Assembly (NCBI GenBank): GCA_902490355.1
Contig: CABUDN010000049.1
Location: 1 to 15,816 of the forward strand
Reading direction: 5' to 3'
Source: an uncultured Oscillibacter sp.
GTDB taxonomy: Bacteria; Bacillota; Clostridia; Oscillospirales; Oscillospiraceae
Length of the DNA: 15,816 nucleotides
A model generated the notes under the pieces. That model searched no databases. It was not told the DNA's origin and was given only the letters and a program-made list of their open reading frames with translations. Position numbers and translations under genes: made by a program. Position 1 is the first letter of the stretch, and each line of letters starts with the position of its first letter. Shown here piece after piece: positions 7,273-13,968 of the stretch.

Positions 7273-7824
7273 TCACACCCGCCGCTTTGCACGAGTCTGC
7301 AGCGCGGCCAGCGGCTCTTTGTCCACATGTTCGGGAAGATACCGGACGGCACAGTCCACAAATGCCGCCATGGAGCGCTTCTCTCCACTTACCATAACGG
7401 ATTTGTCTCCGGGATACAAGAGCCGGATACGCTGCGGAGAGAGAATTTTGATATGCTCCACCTGGGTCCATGGGATTTCGGAGGCCCTTCCGGTCAGCCC
7501 CACGCACACAATTCGGTCCGGGTACACATAGGCTGCCTTGGCAAAATAACTTAAAAACGCAAAGCCGCCCAGCAGGATAGAGGCTGCCAAAAAAAACAGA
7601 ATGTTCTGACGGAAGGCAGAGGGATACCCGGAGAAAAGAGAACCGGCCATGCATATGCACAGCAGCAGGGCCTCCAGCCACAGCACTGTACCAAACCCTA
7701 CGTTCAGCAGTGTTTCCCGGACCTGAATTTCCCAGTGCTGAGGAATGCCCCGGCGGCTGCGCCGGACGGCCAGCAAAATTGCAATTCCGGAGAACAGCAT
7801 CATCATGCAAATGACAATTGTCAT
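7273..7824 (-). CDS. Membrane protein with three TM helices and a PH-like C-terminal domain
   Basis: A 183-residue protein that I cannot place in a named family. Hydrophobic helices lie at about 2-20, 44-64 and 75-94. A soluble tail (about 97-165) follows, beginning YPDRIVCVGL, with alternating hydrophobic strands (IPWTQVEHIKIL, RIRLLY, KSVMVSG) and a final helix. That layout resembles bacterial PH-like domains on small membrane proteins; the resemblance is my reading, not a search result. The ATG at 7824 overlaps the stop of the preceding gene as ATGA and has AGGAGG seven bases upstream. An ATG at 7830 abuts that site and is less likely. The glycyl radical enzyme starts 25 bp downstream. The position suggests a membrane-associated accessory of the pathway. 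The role is unknown. Confidence 0.75.
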   Translation of the reverse strand: MTIVICMMMLFSGIAILLAVRRSRRGIPQHWEIQVRETLLNVGFGTVLWLEALLLCICMAGSLFSGYPSAFRQNILFFLAASILLGGFAFLSYFAKAAYVYPDRIVCVGLTGRASEIPWTQVEHIKILSPQRIRLLYPGDKSVMVSGEKRSMAAFVDCAVRYLPEHVDKEPLAALQTRAKRRV

Positions 7825-8492
7825 GTACATTCCTCCTGTTTCTTGGCATGGGCCAGAATACTGGTGTACAGCGCCTGTCCCGCCGTGGGCTGCAGGGCGT
7901 CCAACAGACAAAGCTCCATGATACACGGATGGAAGGGGAGCTTCAGCAGAATACGGGTAAAGTGGCGGGCCGCAATCTCCCGGAGCGCTGGGACTGTGGA
8001 CCAGTTTTGCAGCGGCCCCAGACGCCACAGGCAGACGTGTTTTTGTAAAGTGAAGATTTCCGGGTGACGGGATTCGTGGAGATGATAGAGCTCGTGGGCC
8101 AGGGCAGCGGCCCGGTAGTCCCACATTCCGGAAAGATCCGTCAGCCCCTGCTGTATGGCAGTGTCCCGGGTACGGGCATATTTGTCCGGAAACAGAGTGA
8201 TCTGATCCGGCTGGGTAAACAGTGCCAGCACACCGCCGGAGAGGGAATCACCCGTTCCGTGTTCTTCTGTGATGCAGATGCCGTTTTGCAGCAGATAATC
8301 CTCCAGTACCCGGGCCGAGGTCAGATCTGAATACTGGGCGGCAGCGGATGCGGCGGCCGTTCGAGTCCGGGCGGCCAAGTCTCGTCTCTGTTCGGAGGAG
8401 AGAGCCCGGTAGGTCCGGTCATCTTGGAACAGGTATTCGTCCCAGACGTCTTCCTCCACGTCCAACAGACGCAGCAAAATATCCCGGGTCAT
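7821..8492 (-). CDS. HExxH protein resembling ImmA/IrrE-type metallopeptidases
   Basis: A 223-residue soluble protein. The core reads LAHELYHLHE, giving a zinc motif H133-E134-x-x-H137. A downstream helix, LREIAARHFTRILLKLP, places E172 where ImmA/IrrE-family proteins have their third zinc ligand within the E-A-x-x-F-A-x-x-L-L-x-P pattern. No signal peptide or transmembrane segment is seen. The N-terminal 70 residues are helical and charged and match nothing I recognise. The ATG at 8492 is one base after the HyuA-like gene's TAA, with only a weak Shine-Dalgarno, so translation is probably coupled. Its TGA overlaps the next start (ATGA). ImmA/IrrE proteins usually cleave repressors or toxins, which would be unusual inside a catabolic operon. 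Proteolytic activity and target are inferences. Confidence 0.7.
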   Translation of the reverse strand: MTRDILLRLLDVEEDVWDEYLFQDDRTYRALSSEQRRDLAARTRTAAASAAAQYSDLTSARVLEDYLLQNGICITEEHGTGDSLSGGVLALFTQPDQITLFPDKYARTRDTAIQQGLTDLSGMWDYRAAALAHELYHLHESRHPEIFTLQKHVCLWRLGPLQNWSTVPALREIAARHFTRILLKLPFHPCIMELCLLDALQPTAGQALYTSILAHAKKQEECT

Positions 8493-8493
8493 A

Positions 8494-10605
8494 TTAGTTT
8501 CTGGCGGCGACCAGCAGGATGGGCTCCTCCGGTGCAGTGCCCAGAAATTCGGAGGTCATGATGGTTACCAATTGTTCCAGACTGGTGATGCCCATGTAGT
8601 CCAGAATGCGCCCTTCCTTGCAGAGATAGAAATCTGGGGTGGATACCAGCTCATTGTGGTAGGAGAGCATCTCCTGCCAGAGATGAGAGACGGTTTCCTG
8701 CCACTGGGCCGCAGTGCACCGTTCCACAGCAGCGTCACCCCGCTGGACACGAACGAAGCCCTTCTTGTCTATAATACGCACCGCCATGGTATCTCCGGTT
8801 CGGTGAGCAAATACATAGAAGAGGTCGTCGTGCTCGACCAGCTCCACCGCTTCGGGAGACATCTGCATGGATTTGGCGGCAATGTTCCGCATCTCCGTCT
8901 CGTCGCAGACCTTCAGCAGGTCGGTGGCCTGCACCTCAGTGGAGCCCATAGCGATGGCCGTAACCTTGGAGGACTGGGAGTCCACCTCAATTTGGACCAC
9001 GACGCTCTCCGGTACTGCGCCGCTTTTCACCGCCATCATGCGCGCTTCCTTCTTCAGCTCAATGATGTCCTCCGTGGTGGGATTGGGCAGAACGCGCTCC
9101 ACCACATCCCGGACCATGGCCAGTGCTACGCCGATGGAGGAGATGACCTCTGCGTGCTCGGGGATATCATAGGGCATTTCCAGGCGGCGGGAGGAGAAGG
9201 GGATCAGGGCGGAGGCGCCGCCGCCCAGGGCTACCAGGGTGTTTTGACTCTTTTCCAGATGGTATTTATCAATAAACTCCAGAATTACCGGCTCGATTTT
9301 GGCATAAGCCTTTTCCAGGATCATCTCCGCGCACCGCTCTACGGACACGCCCAGATAATCTGCCAGAGGCTGCATGGCCTTGCGGGCGGAATCGGCGTTG
9401 CCATAGGCGTAGTCGGTGGGCTTGACCAAGCCCAGTACATTGGCTGCACAGCTGTTGGTCAGGGTGATACGGCGGCCGTCCTTGAGGCGGATGGCCACAT
9501 AGTCGGCGGGATCGCCTTCCCGGGGAGAGAAGAACTCCAGCTCCGGCTCCTCTACGCAGTCGGTGTAGACGGCGTAGTCCATACCGGCGATATGTGCACT
9601 GCGGGGCCCCACGTCGATGAGCTTGTGATCACCGGCGCGCACCATACTCCCGCCGGCCACACCAAGAACCCGCACGTCCAGGGAGCTGATGTAGGTTCGG
9701 TGTCCGCCGACGATGGAGTATTCTACTGCCGGACGGCCGTTTTTGATGACGCCGATGTTGGTGGTGGTTCCGCCCACCTCGAAGTAAATGCCATTGGAAG
9801 CCCGCAGATACATCAGTGCCCCCACCACGCTGGCAGCCGGGCCGGAGAGCATAGTCAAAACCGGCCGCTTGCGCATCTCACTCAATTCCATAACGCCGCC
9901 GTCGCCCCGCATAATCATCAGCGGGACATGGATGCCTACTGCCCGGACAGATTCCTCCGTGGAGTTGGCGGTGTTGAGCATTTTGGGCAGAATGCTGGCG
10001 TTGATGGATGCGGTACGGGTCCGCCGGGTCAGGCCGTACAGCTTGCTGATCTCGGAGGCCATAGTGACCGGAATCCCGTGTGTCTGGGCCACTTCCCGGA
10101 CCAGATCTTCTTCGTCCAGACTGTCCACGCCGAAGGCCTTGGAGGCTACAATGACGCGGCTTCCTGCTGCCGTCAGCTGCTCCAGTTCCTGTTCCACCCG
10201 CTCCCGGGTCAGCTGCTTAAGCGGGATGTAGGTGTGGTTGCAGTGGATAAAACGGCCGGAGCCCAAGTCGATGTCCGGAATCCGGGTCTGGTTTTTGGCC
10301 AGCATGCCTTCCAGTCCGCCCTTGCCCATACCGATGATACCGACCGGGGCGACATCGCCCTCGATCAGCGCGTTGGTGGCCTGGGTGGTGCTGTGCGCAA
10401 TGAACACCACCTCCTCCGGCGCAATGTCGTACTTGCTCAGGCAGTCTTTGAAGCATGCGATTACACCTGCCGCGACACCCATTTTGTCGCTGTGGGTGGT
10501 TTTGACAATTGATTCTCCAATGATCTCGTGGGTGGCGTTGTCAATGGCCACCGCTTTGGTATGGGTGCCGCCTACGTCGATTCCCATCCGCACTTCTCTA
10601 GGCAT
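8494..10605 (-). CDS. Hydantoinase/oxoprolinase family (HyuA-like) ATPase
   Basis: A 703-residue protein of the HyuA / 5-oxoprolinase / acetone carboxylase alpha superfamily, which uses an ASKHA ATPase fold. Phosphate-binding segment 1 is DVGGTHTK (10-17). A conserved SGPAASVVGA lies at 254-263, phosphate segment 2 is EVGGTTTNIGV (276-286), and the adenosine-site GGG is ALGGGASA (459-466). The N-terminal HyuA domain is recognisable from HSTTQATNAL and the GLTRRTRTASINA region. Family members hydrolyse cyclic amides such as hydantoins or 5-oxoproline, or carboxylate ketones, using ATP and usually a HyuB partner; no HyuB gene is present here. The C-terminal ~200 residues (about 500-703) are not familiar to me. 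ATG 10605 follows AGGAGGAG at ideal spacing; the upstream extension to 10680 is rejected. It is 81 bp after the permease stop. A chaperone/reactivase-type ASKHA role is an alternative. Confidence 0.85.
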   Translation of the reverse strand: MPREVRMGIDVGGTHTKAVAIDNATHEIIGESIVKTTHSDKMGVAAGVIACFKDCLSKYDIAPEEVVFIAHSTTQATNALIEGDVAPVGIIGMGKGGLEGMLAKNQTRIPDIDLGSGRFIHCNHTYIPLKQLTRERVEQELEQLTAAGSRVIVASKAFGVDSLDEEDLVREVAQTHGIPVTMASEISKLYGLTRRTRTASINASILPKMLNTANSTEESVRAVGIHVPLMIMRGDGGVMELSEMRKRPVLTMLSGPAASVVGALMYLRASNGIYFEVGGTTTNIGVIKNGRPAVEYSIVGGHRTYISSLDVRVLGVAGGSMVRAGDHKLIDVGPRSAHIAGMDYAVYTDCVEEPELEFFSPREGDPADYVAIRLKDGRRITLTNSCAANVLGLVKPTDYAYGNADSARKAMQPLADYLGVSVERCAEMILEKAYAKIEPVILEFIDKYHLEKSQNTLVALGGGASALIPFSSRRLEMPYDIPEHAEVISSIGVALAMVRDVVERVLPNPTTEDIIELKKEARMMAVKSGAVPESVVVQIEVDSQSSKVTAIAMGSTEVQATDLLKVCDETEMRNIAAKSMQMSPEAVELVEHDDLFYVFAHRTGDTMAVRIIDKKGFVRVQRGDAAVERCTAAQWQETVSHLWQEMLSYHNELVSTPDFYLCKEGRILDYMGITSLEQLVTIMTSEFLGTAPEEPILLVAARN

Positions 10606-10686
10606 ATGTACTCCTCCTGTTGAATGAGTTTGCGGGCGCTCCGGGGAACAGATCCGCCGGAACGCCGCAGGCTGGGTCAAAGCCGG

Positions 10687-12015
10687 TTAAAATCCATTTG
10701 CAAACACAAAGTACGCCACGAACTGAAGCACGAAGGCCACGGCCAGCGCAAAGGGCAGCACAGTCCGAAGGTATTCCTTCGTTGTGATCTTGGTATAGCC
10801 GATGGCCCAGACACACCAGGACTGGGTGGGGCAGACGGAGCCGTTGATGGCGGTGGAGGGAATGAAAAACAGAGGGAAGAGCACATGTACGGGGTAGAGG
10901 TTCAGTCCCTGCATCATGGTCAGCGTAGCGCCGCCGGCGCCCCAGACGGTGAAGGGGCCTCTGAACAGGGCCAGGAACGCCAGAAGGGCGAAAATTACCA
11001 CCAGCAGGAAGGTGTTCTCCGGCATAATGGGAGACAGGATGGGAGCCAGAAGCGGTGCACAGACCTTGGCAGCCTGCTGGTACATCTGGATCATCATCAG
11101 CATGCCCAGAACCAGACCGATGCTGGCTACACCGTTGGCGAAAGTTTTCTGCATCAGGGTACTGAGCTTTTTCGGTTCCTTGAAATAGCCGGTCCAGAAG
11201 GTGGCCCAGAGCACGGCGATGAGAATAGAGGGGATCACCTGAACGTCACAGGCGATGCTCAGAACCGGGGAGATGAGGGGGGTGAGGCAGGCCAGGAAAT
11301 TGGCCTCCTGCTTTCCGTCCTCCAGAGGAGTACCGGCGGCCCATGCGGATACGGACTGCCGCTTGCTCTGCTGGCGCCGCATCACCACGACGATCATCAA
11401 AATGGTGGCCAGCAGCTGCACGCCAAAGGCGATAGCGGCAAAGAGCTTGTAGGTGGCGCTGAAGGAGATGCCCTCCATCAGTCCTTCGAACAGGGTGAAC
11501 CAGGATTTATTGAAATAGAGCCCGCAGCCTACCGCCATGAGGAAGGAACTGGCGGCCAGGGGCTTGGGGATGCCAAGAGAAAGCAGAATCGGGAAGACGA
11601 TGCAGCCGATGGCGATGACGGCACCTACGCCGTAGGCCGTGCAGAAAATAATGGCTACCAGGATACTCAGCAGGGAGCAGGTAAATGCGGGATGATCGCC
11701 GCCCAGCTCCACGGCCTTCCGGATCAGTGTTTTCGCGATCCCTGTTTCTACCAGAATTTCCCCAAACCAGCTGCCGAAGATAATGATGGCGGCAGAGGAG
11801 CCGTAGCTGGTGGGGCCGTTTTGGAAGATGCCGGTGTTGATGTCCAACATGGTGCCGGTGGGATCATTCCATACCGTGACTCCGGCAATGGCACCCAGAC
11901 CAGCCCAAAGAATGGCCATGAAGAGGAAGCCCATCATCAGGTTTCCGCCCCGCATAGCGTAGACTGCAAACAGAAGGAACGAGACGATCAATAAAATTCC
12001 GATCACGATATCCAT
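10687..12015 (-). CDS. Polytopic permease, ion-transporter superfamily type (GntP/citrate-like)
   Basis: A 442-residue inner-membrane protein with roughly eleven to twelve hydrophobic helices and a hydrophilic central loop (about 214-236). The two halves look like an inverted repeat, each with a polar break in a helix, as in GntP, CitMHS and DcuC-like carriers of organic anions; I cannot name the exact family. A notable C-terminal motif is GSVCPTQSWCVWAIG. The ATG at 12015 follows GGGAG at six bases. It is the first gene of the six-gene operon and lies directly downstream of three LacI-type operator copies, so it probably imports the substrate handled by the HyuA-like protein and the glycyl radical enzyme. 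A small carboxylate or amide anion would fit the superfamily, but the substrate is not visible from sequence. Confidence 0.8.
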   Translation of the reverse strand: MDIVIGILLIVSFLLFAVYAMRGGNLMMGFLFMAILWAGLGAIAGVTVWNDPTGTMLDINTGIFQNGPTSYGSSAAIIIFGSWFGEILVETGIAKTLIRKAVELGGDHPAFTCSLLSILVAIIFCTAYGVGAVIAIGCIVFPILLSLGIPKPLAASSFLMAVGCGLYFNKSWFTLFEGLMEGISFSATYKLFAAIAFGVQLLATILMIVVVMRRQQSKRQSVSAWAAGTPLEDGKQEANFLACLTPLISPVLSIACDVQVIPSILIAVLWATFWTGYFKEPKKLSTLMQKTFANGVASIGLVLGMLMMIQMYQQAAKVCAPLLAPILSPIMPENTFLLVVIFALLAFLALFRGPFTVWGAGGATLTMMQGLNLYPVHVLFPLFFIPSTAINGSVCPTQSWCVWAIGYTKITTKEYLRTVLPFALAVAFVLQFVAYFVFANGF

Positions 12016-12060
12016 AGATTCTCCCGCCTTTCAATCTTATCACATGTGCATGGAATCCCA

Positions 12061-12078
12061 AATGTGTACCGGTTAACA
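12061..12078. promoter_or_regulatory. LacI-type operator copy 1 (permease proximal)
   Basis: AATGTGTACCGGTTAACA, one of three exact copies in the divergent intergenic region. The inner 16 bp fit TGTnnACCGGTnnACA, a pseudo-palindrome with a central CpG as LacI-family regulators prefer. It lies 45 bp upstream of the permease ATG, at or just after the likely transcription start, a place suited to repression. Confidence 0.8.
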
Positions 12079-12086
12079 AAGCAAAA

Positions 12087-12117
12087 AATATAAAATTTTC
12101 AAATGTGTACCGGTTAA
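12087..12117 (-). promoter_or_regulatory. Candidate promoter of the six-gene operon
   Basis: On the - strand, TATATT (12092 to 12087) could serve as the -10, with TTAACC (12117 to 12112) as a weak -35 at a 19-bp spacing, the -35 lying inside operator copy 2. The start point would then fall near 12080, directly against operator copy 1. The matches are modest and other A/T-rich choices exist in the same stretch. Confidence 0.3.
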
Positions 12118-12119
12118 CA
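12102..12119. promoter_or_regulatory. LacI-type operator copy 2
   Basis: This is an exact second copy of the 18-bp element, with its ACCGGT centre 41 bp (about four helical turns) from that of copy 1. That places both on the same DNA face, suiting cooperative or looping contact by the divergent LacI-family regulator. It overlaps the probable operon promoter. Confidence 0.8.
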
Positions 12120-12191
12120 TCCCGCAACCATTCCCATGTTCATCACCACCCTGTTCCTGATCCGGCGTTGTGTGGTACTCATTGCGAAGGC

Positions 12192-12209
12192 AATGTGTAC
12201 CGGTTAACA
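12192..12209. promoter_or_regulatory. LacI-type operator copy 3 (regulator side)
   Basis: This is an exact third copy of the 18-bp element, centred 90 bp from copy 2 and 131 bp from copy 1. It is about 100 bp upstream of the regulator's promoter. An auxiliary site for loop formation, or one linking control of both divergent transcripts, is a reasonable inference. Confidence 0.8.
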
Positions 12210-12306
12210 AAATATATACACAAACCACATCTTCAATATATAGCGGATATTGTGCAATGTCAACTATTTCTGCAAATTTCCCGCCCGCAGTCCCGGCCGC
12301 GCTGGT

Positions 12307-12335
12307 TTGACAGCCACTGGCCCCTTTGATATAAT
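12307..12335 (+). promoter_or_regulatory. Consensus sigma-A promoter of the LacI-family regulator gene
   Basis: TTGACA (12307-12312) and TATAAT (12330-12335) are separated by exactly 17 bp, a perfect vegetative promoter facing the regulator gene. The transcription start is expected near 12342, giving a leader of about 55 nt that includes the AAAGGAGG ribosome binding site (12381-12388). Confidence 0.9.
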
Positions 12336-12397
12336 TCTTTCGGGTTTTACACCGGTTTCGGCCTGCTGCCGCAGCCGCTGAAAGGAGGTGGGAATGT

Positions 12398-13453
12398 ATG
12401 CTGTCGTACAAGAACAAGATTACGATTCAGAATGTGGCGGACATGGCAGGAGTTTCCAAGACCACGGTTTCCCGCTATATCAACGGGAAATATGAGTATA
12501 TGTCGGAAGAGACCCGGCAGAGGATTCAGCAGATCATTGAAAAGACAGGGTACATGCCCTCGACCTCCGCGCAGAGTCTCAAGTCCAACCGTACGGGACT
12601 TATTGGCCTGCTGATTGCGGATATTGGAAATCCCTTTTCCACGGCACTGCTCACCAGCATCACGGACTCCCTGCATCAGATCGGATATAATGTGCTGGTG
12701 GCCAACGCCAACAATTCCCAGCGTTTGGAGGCGGAGTATCTGCACTCCTTTTTGTCCAGGGGAGTGGATGGAATCATCATCAATCCAGTTTTGTGGGAAA
12801 GTCCGCTTTTGGTTTCGCTAAAAGAACAGGGGCTGCCGATTATACTGCTGGACCGTGAGGTAAAGGGCTGCGAACTGGATTTGGTGTATCTGGAAAACGA
12901 TCGGTCCATTGACTGTGCGGTAGAACATCTGCGGGAACAGGGTTACGACGATATTTGGCTGCTCTCGTGGGAATATGAAAACATCTCGGTGCGCTACTAC
13001 CGCTATCAGGCGTTTCTTCACTCCATGCGCGCGTTTGGGGTTTCGGAACCGGAAAAGCAGGTGTATATCCAGGCATCGGCATCCGGTGCGGGACTGTTGG
13101 AGGCACTGGACCGGATCGTGACAGGCAGCCGCCGGCATGGAAGAATTCCGGGTGTCATCACGGCCAATGAGATTCTGCTGCTGGAGACCATCCAAGCGGT
13201 TAAGAAGCTGCGGCTTCAGATGCCGCAGGAACTGGGTGTGTGTGGGTTTGACGACTGGGGATGGTCGGACATGATCTGGCCCACGATTTTTTCTCCCACC
13301 ATTACCACGCTGGATGCGGATATCCAGAAGATGGGGCGCATGGCGGCGCATCTGATTGTGGAGCGGATCACGGAGCCGCATCAGGCAGTGCGGAAGATCG
13401 CAGTGCCAGTGGAGCTGGTCCCCCGGGAATCCACCCATCTTGCAAAAACATAA
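12398..13453 (+). CDS. LacI-family transcriptional regulator of the glycyl-radical operon
   Basis: A 351-residue DNA-binding regulator. The N-terminal LacI helix-turn-helix is clear (TIQNVADMAGVSKTTVSRYI, about residues 9-28), followed by a hinge helix region and a periplasmic-binding-protein-like effector domain with the usual GLLIADIGNPF and GVDGIIINP segments. The C-terminal GFDDWGWSD stretch resembles the KdgR-like branch of LacI regulators in Clostridia. The ATG at 12398 follows AAAGGAGG by nine bases; an overlapping ATG at 12394 is in another frame. It is divergent from the six-gene operon, and the three operator copies between them almost certainly belong to it. It probably represses the operon until the substrate or an intermediate binds. 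The effector is unknown and could reveal the pathway substrate. Confidence 0.92.
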   Translation: MLSYKNKITIQNVADMAGVSKTTVSRYINGKYEYMSEETRQRIQQIIEKTGYMPSTSAQSLKSNRTGLIGLLIADIGNPFSTALLTSITDSLHQIGYNVLVANANNSQRLEAEYLHSFLSRGVDGIIINPVLWESPLLVSLKEQGLPIILLDREVKGCELDLVYLENDRSIDCAVEHLREQGYDDIWLLSWEYENISVRYYRYQAFLHSMRAFGVSEPEKQVYIQASASGAGLLEALDRIVTGSRRHGRIPGVITANEILLLETIQAVKKLRLQMPQELGVCGFDDWGWSDMIWPTIFSPTITTLDADIQKMGRMAAHLIVERITEPHQAVRKIAVPVELVPRESTHLAKT

Positions 13454-13475
13454 GCTGCACAAAAGTGCATGAAAA

Positions 13476-13515
13476 ATCAGCGGCATCGGATGGAGTTCCA
13501 TCCGATGCCGCTGAT
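13476..13515 (-). terminator. Bidirectional terminator hairpin between regulator and spore protein genes
   Basis: A 19-bp perfect stem (13476-13494 with 13497-13515, arm starting ATCAGCGGCATCGG) has a tiny loop. On the - strand it is followed by a run of five U (from GAAAAA at 13471-13476), making a good intrinsic terminator for the spore protein transcript. It is also 22 bp after the regulator stop, so it may serve both convergent genes. Confidence 0.75.
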
Positions 13516-13597
13516 CGTGATATTCAGGAAAGTATTGCTTTTGTCAGAAGAGGCTTGAAACGATACATCCTGACACGCGGAGGCGGATTATTTGCCT

Positions 13598-13858
13598 TCA
13601 GCAGATCCCGGCGCGGTATGTAATCTCCACTGCATGGCCCGCGGCGGTCCGGTCCACCCGGGTAAAACGCATAGTTCGTATGGGTGTCATTTTCTTGACC
13701 ATCTGGCCGCCGACGGAGCCGGCCTCCCGGGAGGTCAGGTCACCGTTGTAACCTTCCTTCAGGTTGACACCCACCTCGGAGGCAGCCTCCATCTTGAACT
13801 TATCCATAGCGCTACGGGCCTCGGGAACGTTGAGCTTGTTGTTGTTCTTAGCAGACAT
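13598..13858 (-). CDS. Alpha/beta-type small acid-soluble spore protein (SASP)
   Basis: An 86-residue DNA-protecting spore protein that coats the dormant chromosome in the forespore and is degraded at germination. The family signature is plain: NKLNVPEARSAMDKFK near the N-terminus, the germination-protease site ASE-VGVNL (cleavage expected between E28 and V29), then GYNGDLTSREAGSVGGQMV (about 37-54). Relatives normally end soon after the VKKM that follows. This one continues for about 28 basic residues to a terminal cysteine, which is odd. The ATG at 13858 follows AAGGAG by ten bases; the frame extends to 13882 but without a site there. A sigma-G-like promoter lies upstream. It shows the organism comes from an endospore-forming lineage. 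Confidence 0.92.
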   Translation of the reverse strand: MSAKNNNKLNVPEARSAMDKFKMEAASEVGVNLKEGYNGDLTSREAGSVGGQMVKKMTPIRTMRFTRVDRTAAGHAVEITYRAGIC

Positions 13859-13918
13859 AATGGTGTTTCTCCTTCTCATCAATCAATTTGTGTTTGCGCT
13901 GTTTGGGTATCGCAGGCA

Positions 13919-13948
13919 TAGTTTGACTCGAAGGAAGGGGAATATGCT
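13919..13948 (-). promoter_or_regulatory. Sigma-G-like forespore promoter of the SASP gene
   Basis: On the - strand, AGCATA (13948 to 13943) and CAAACTA (13925 to 13919) are 17 bp apart. The Bacillus sigma-G consensus is about TGAATA, 17-18 bp, CATACTA, so the matches are four of six and six of seven. The implied leader is about 55 nt. This fits forespore expression of a SASP gene. Confidence 0.5.
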
Positions 13949-13968
13949 TCTTTTTTGCCGGAAATTTT

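Noticed and set aside
7248..7388. N-terminal extension of the glycyl radical enzyme to 7388
   Set aside because: The extra 47 residues overlap the end of the preceding gene, resemble nothing in the family, and the ribosome binding site is just before 7247.
7828..8124. N-terminal extension of the TM/PH-like protein to 8124
   Set aside because: It would overlap most of the HExxH gene in another frame and lacks hydrophobic or domain content. A strong Shine-Dalgarno precedes the internal start at 7824.
8572..10512. Long + strand open frame (646 codons) opposite the HyuA-like gene
   Set aside because: It is an antisense shadow created by GC-rich codon use of the real - strand gene. It has no recognisable domain, and is Gly/His/Val-rich in the way mirror frames usually are.
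10624..11994. Long + strand open frame (456 codons) opposite the permease gene
   Set aside because: The opposite frame encodes a clear polytopic membrane protein with a good ribosome binding site. This frame is a hydrophilic, low-complexity mirror.
12346..12361. Possible fourth degenerate operator near the regulator's transcription start
   Set aside because: The ACCGGT centre is present, but the flanks miss four of the six outer palindrome positions, so it is too weak to list as a site.
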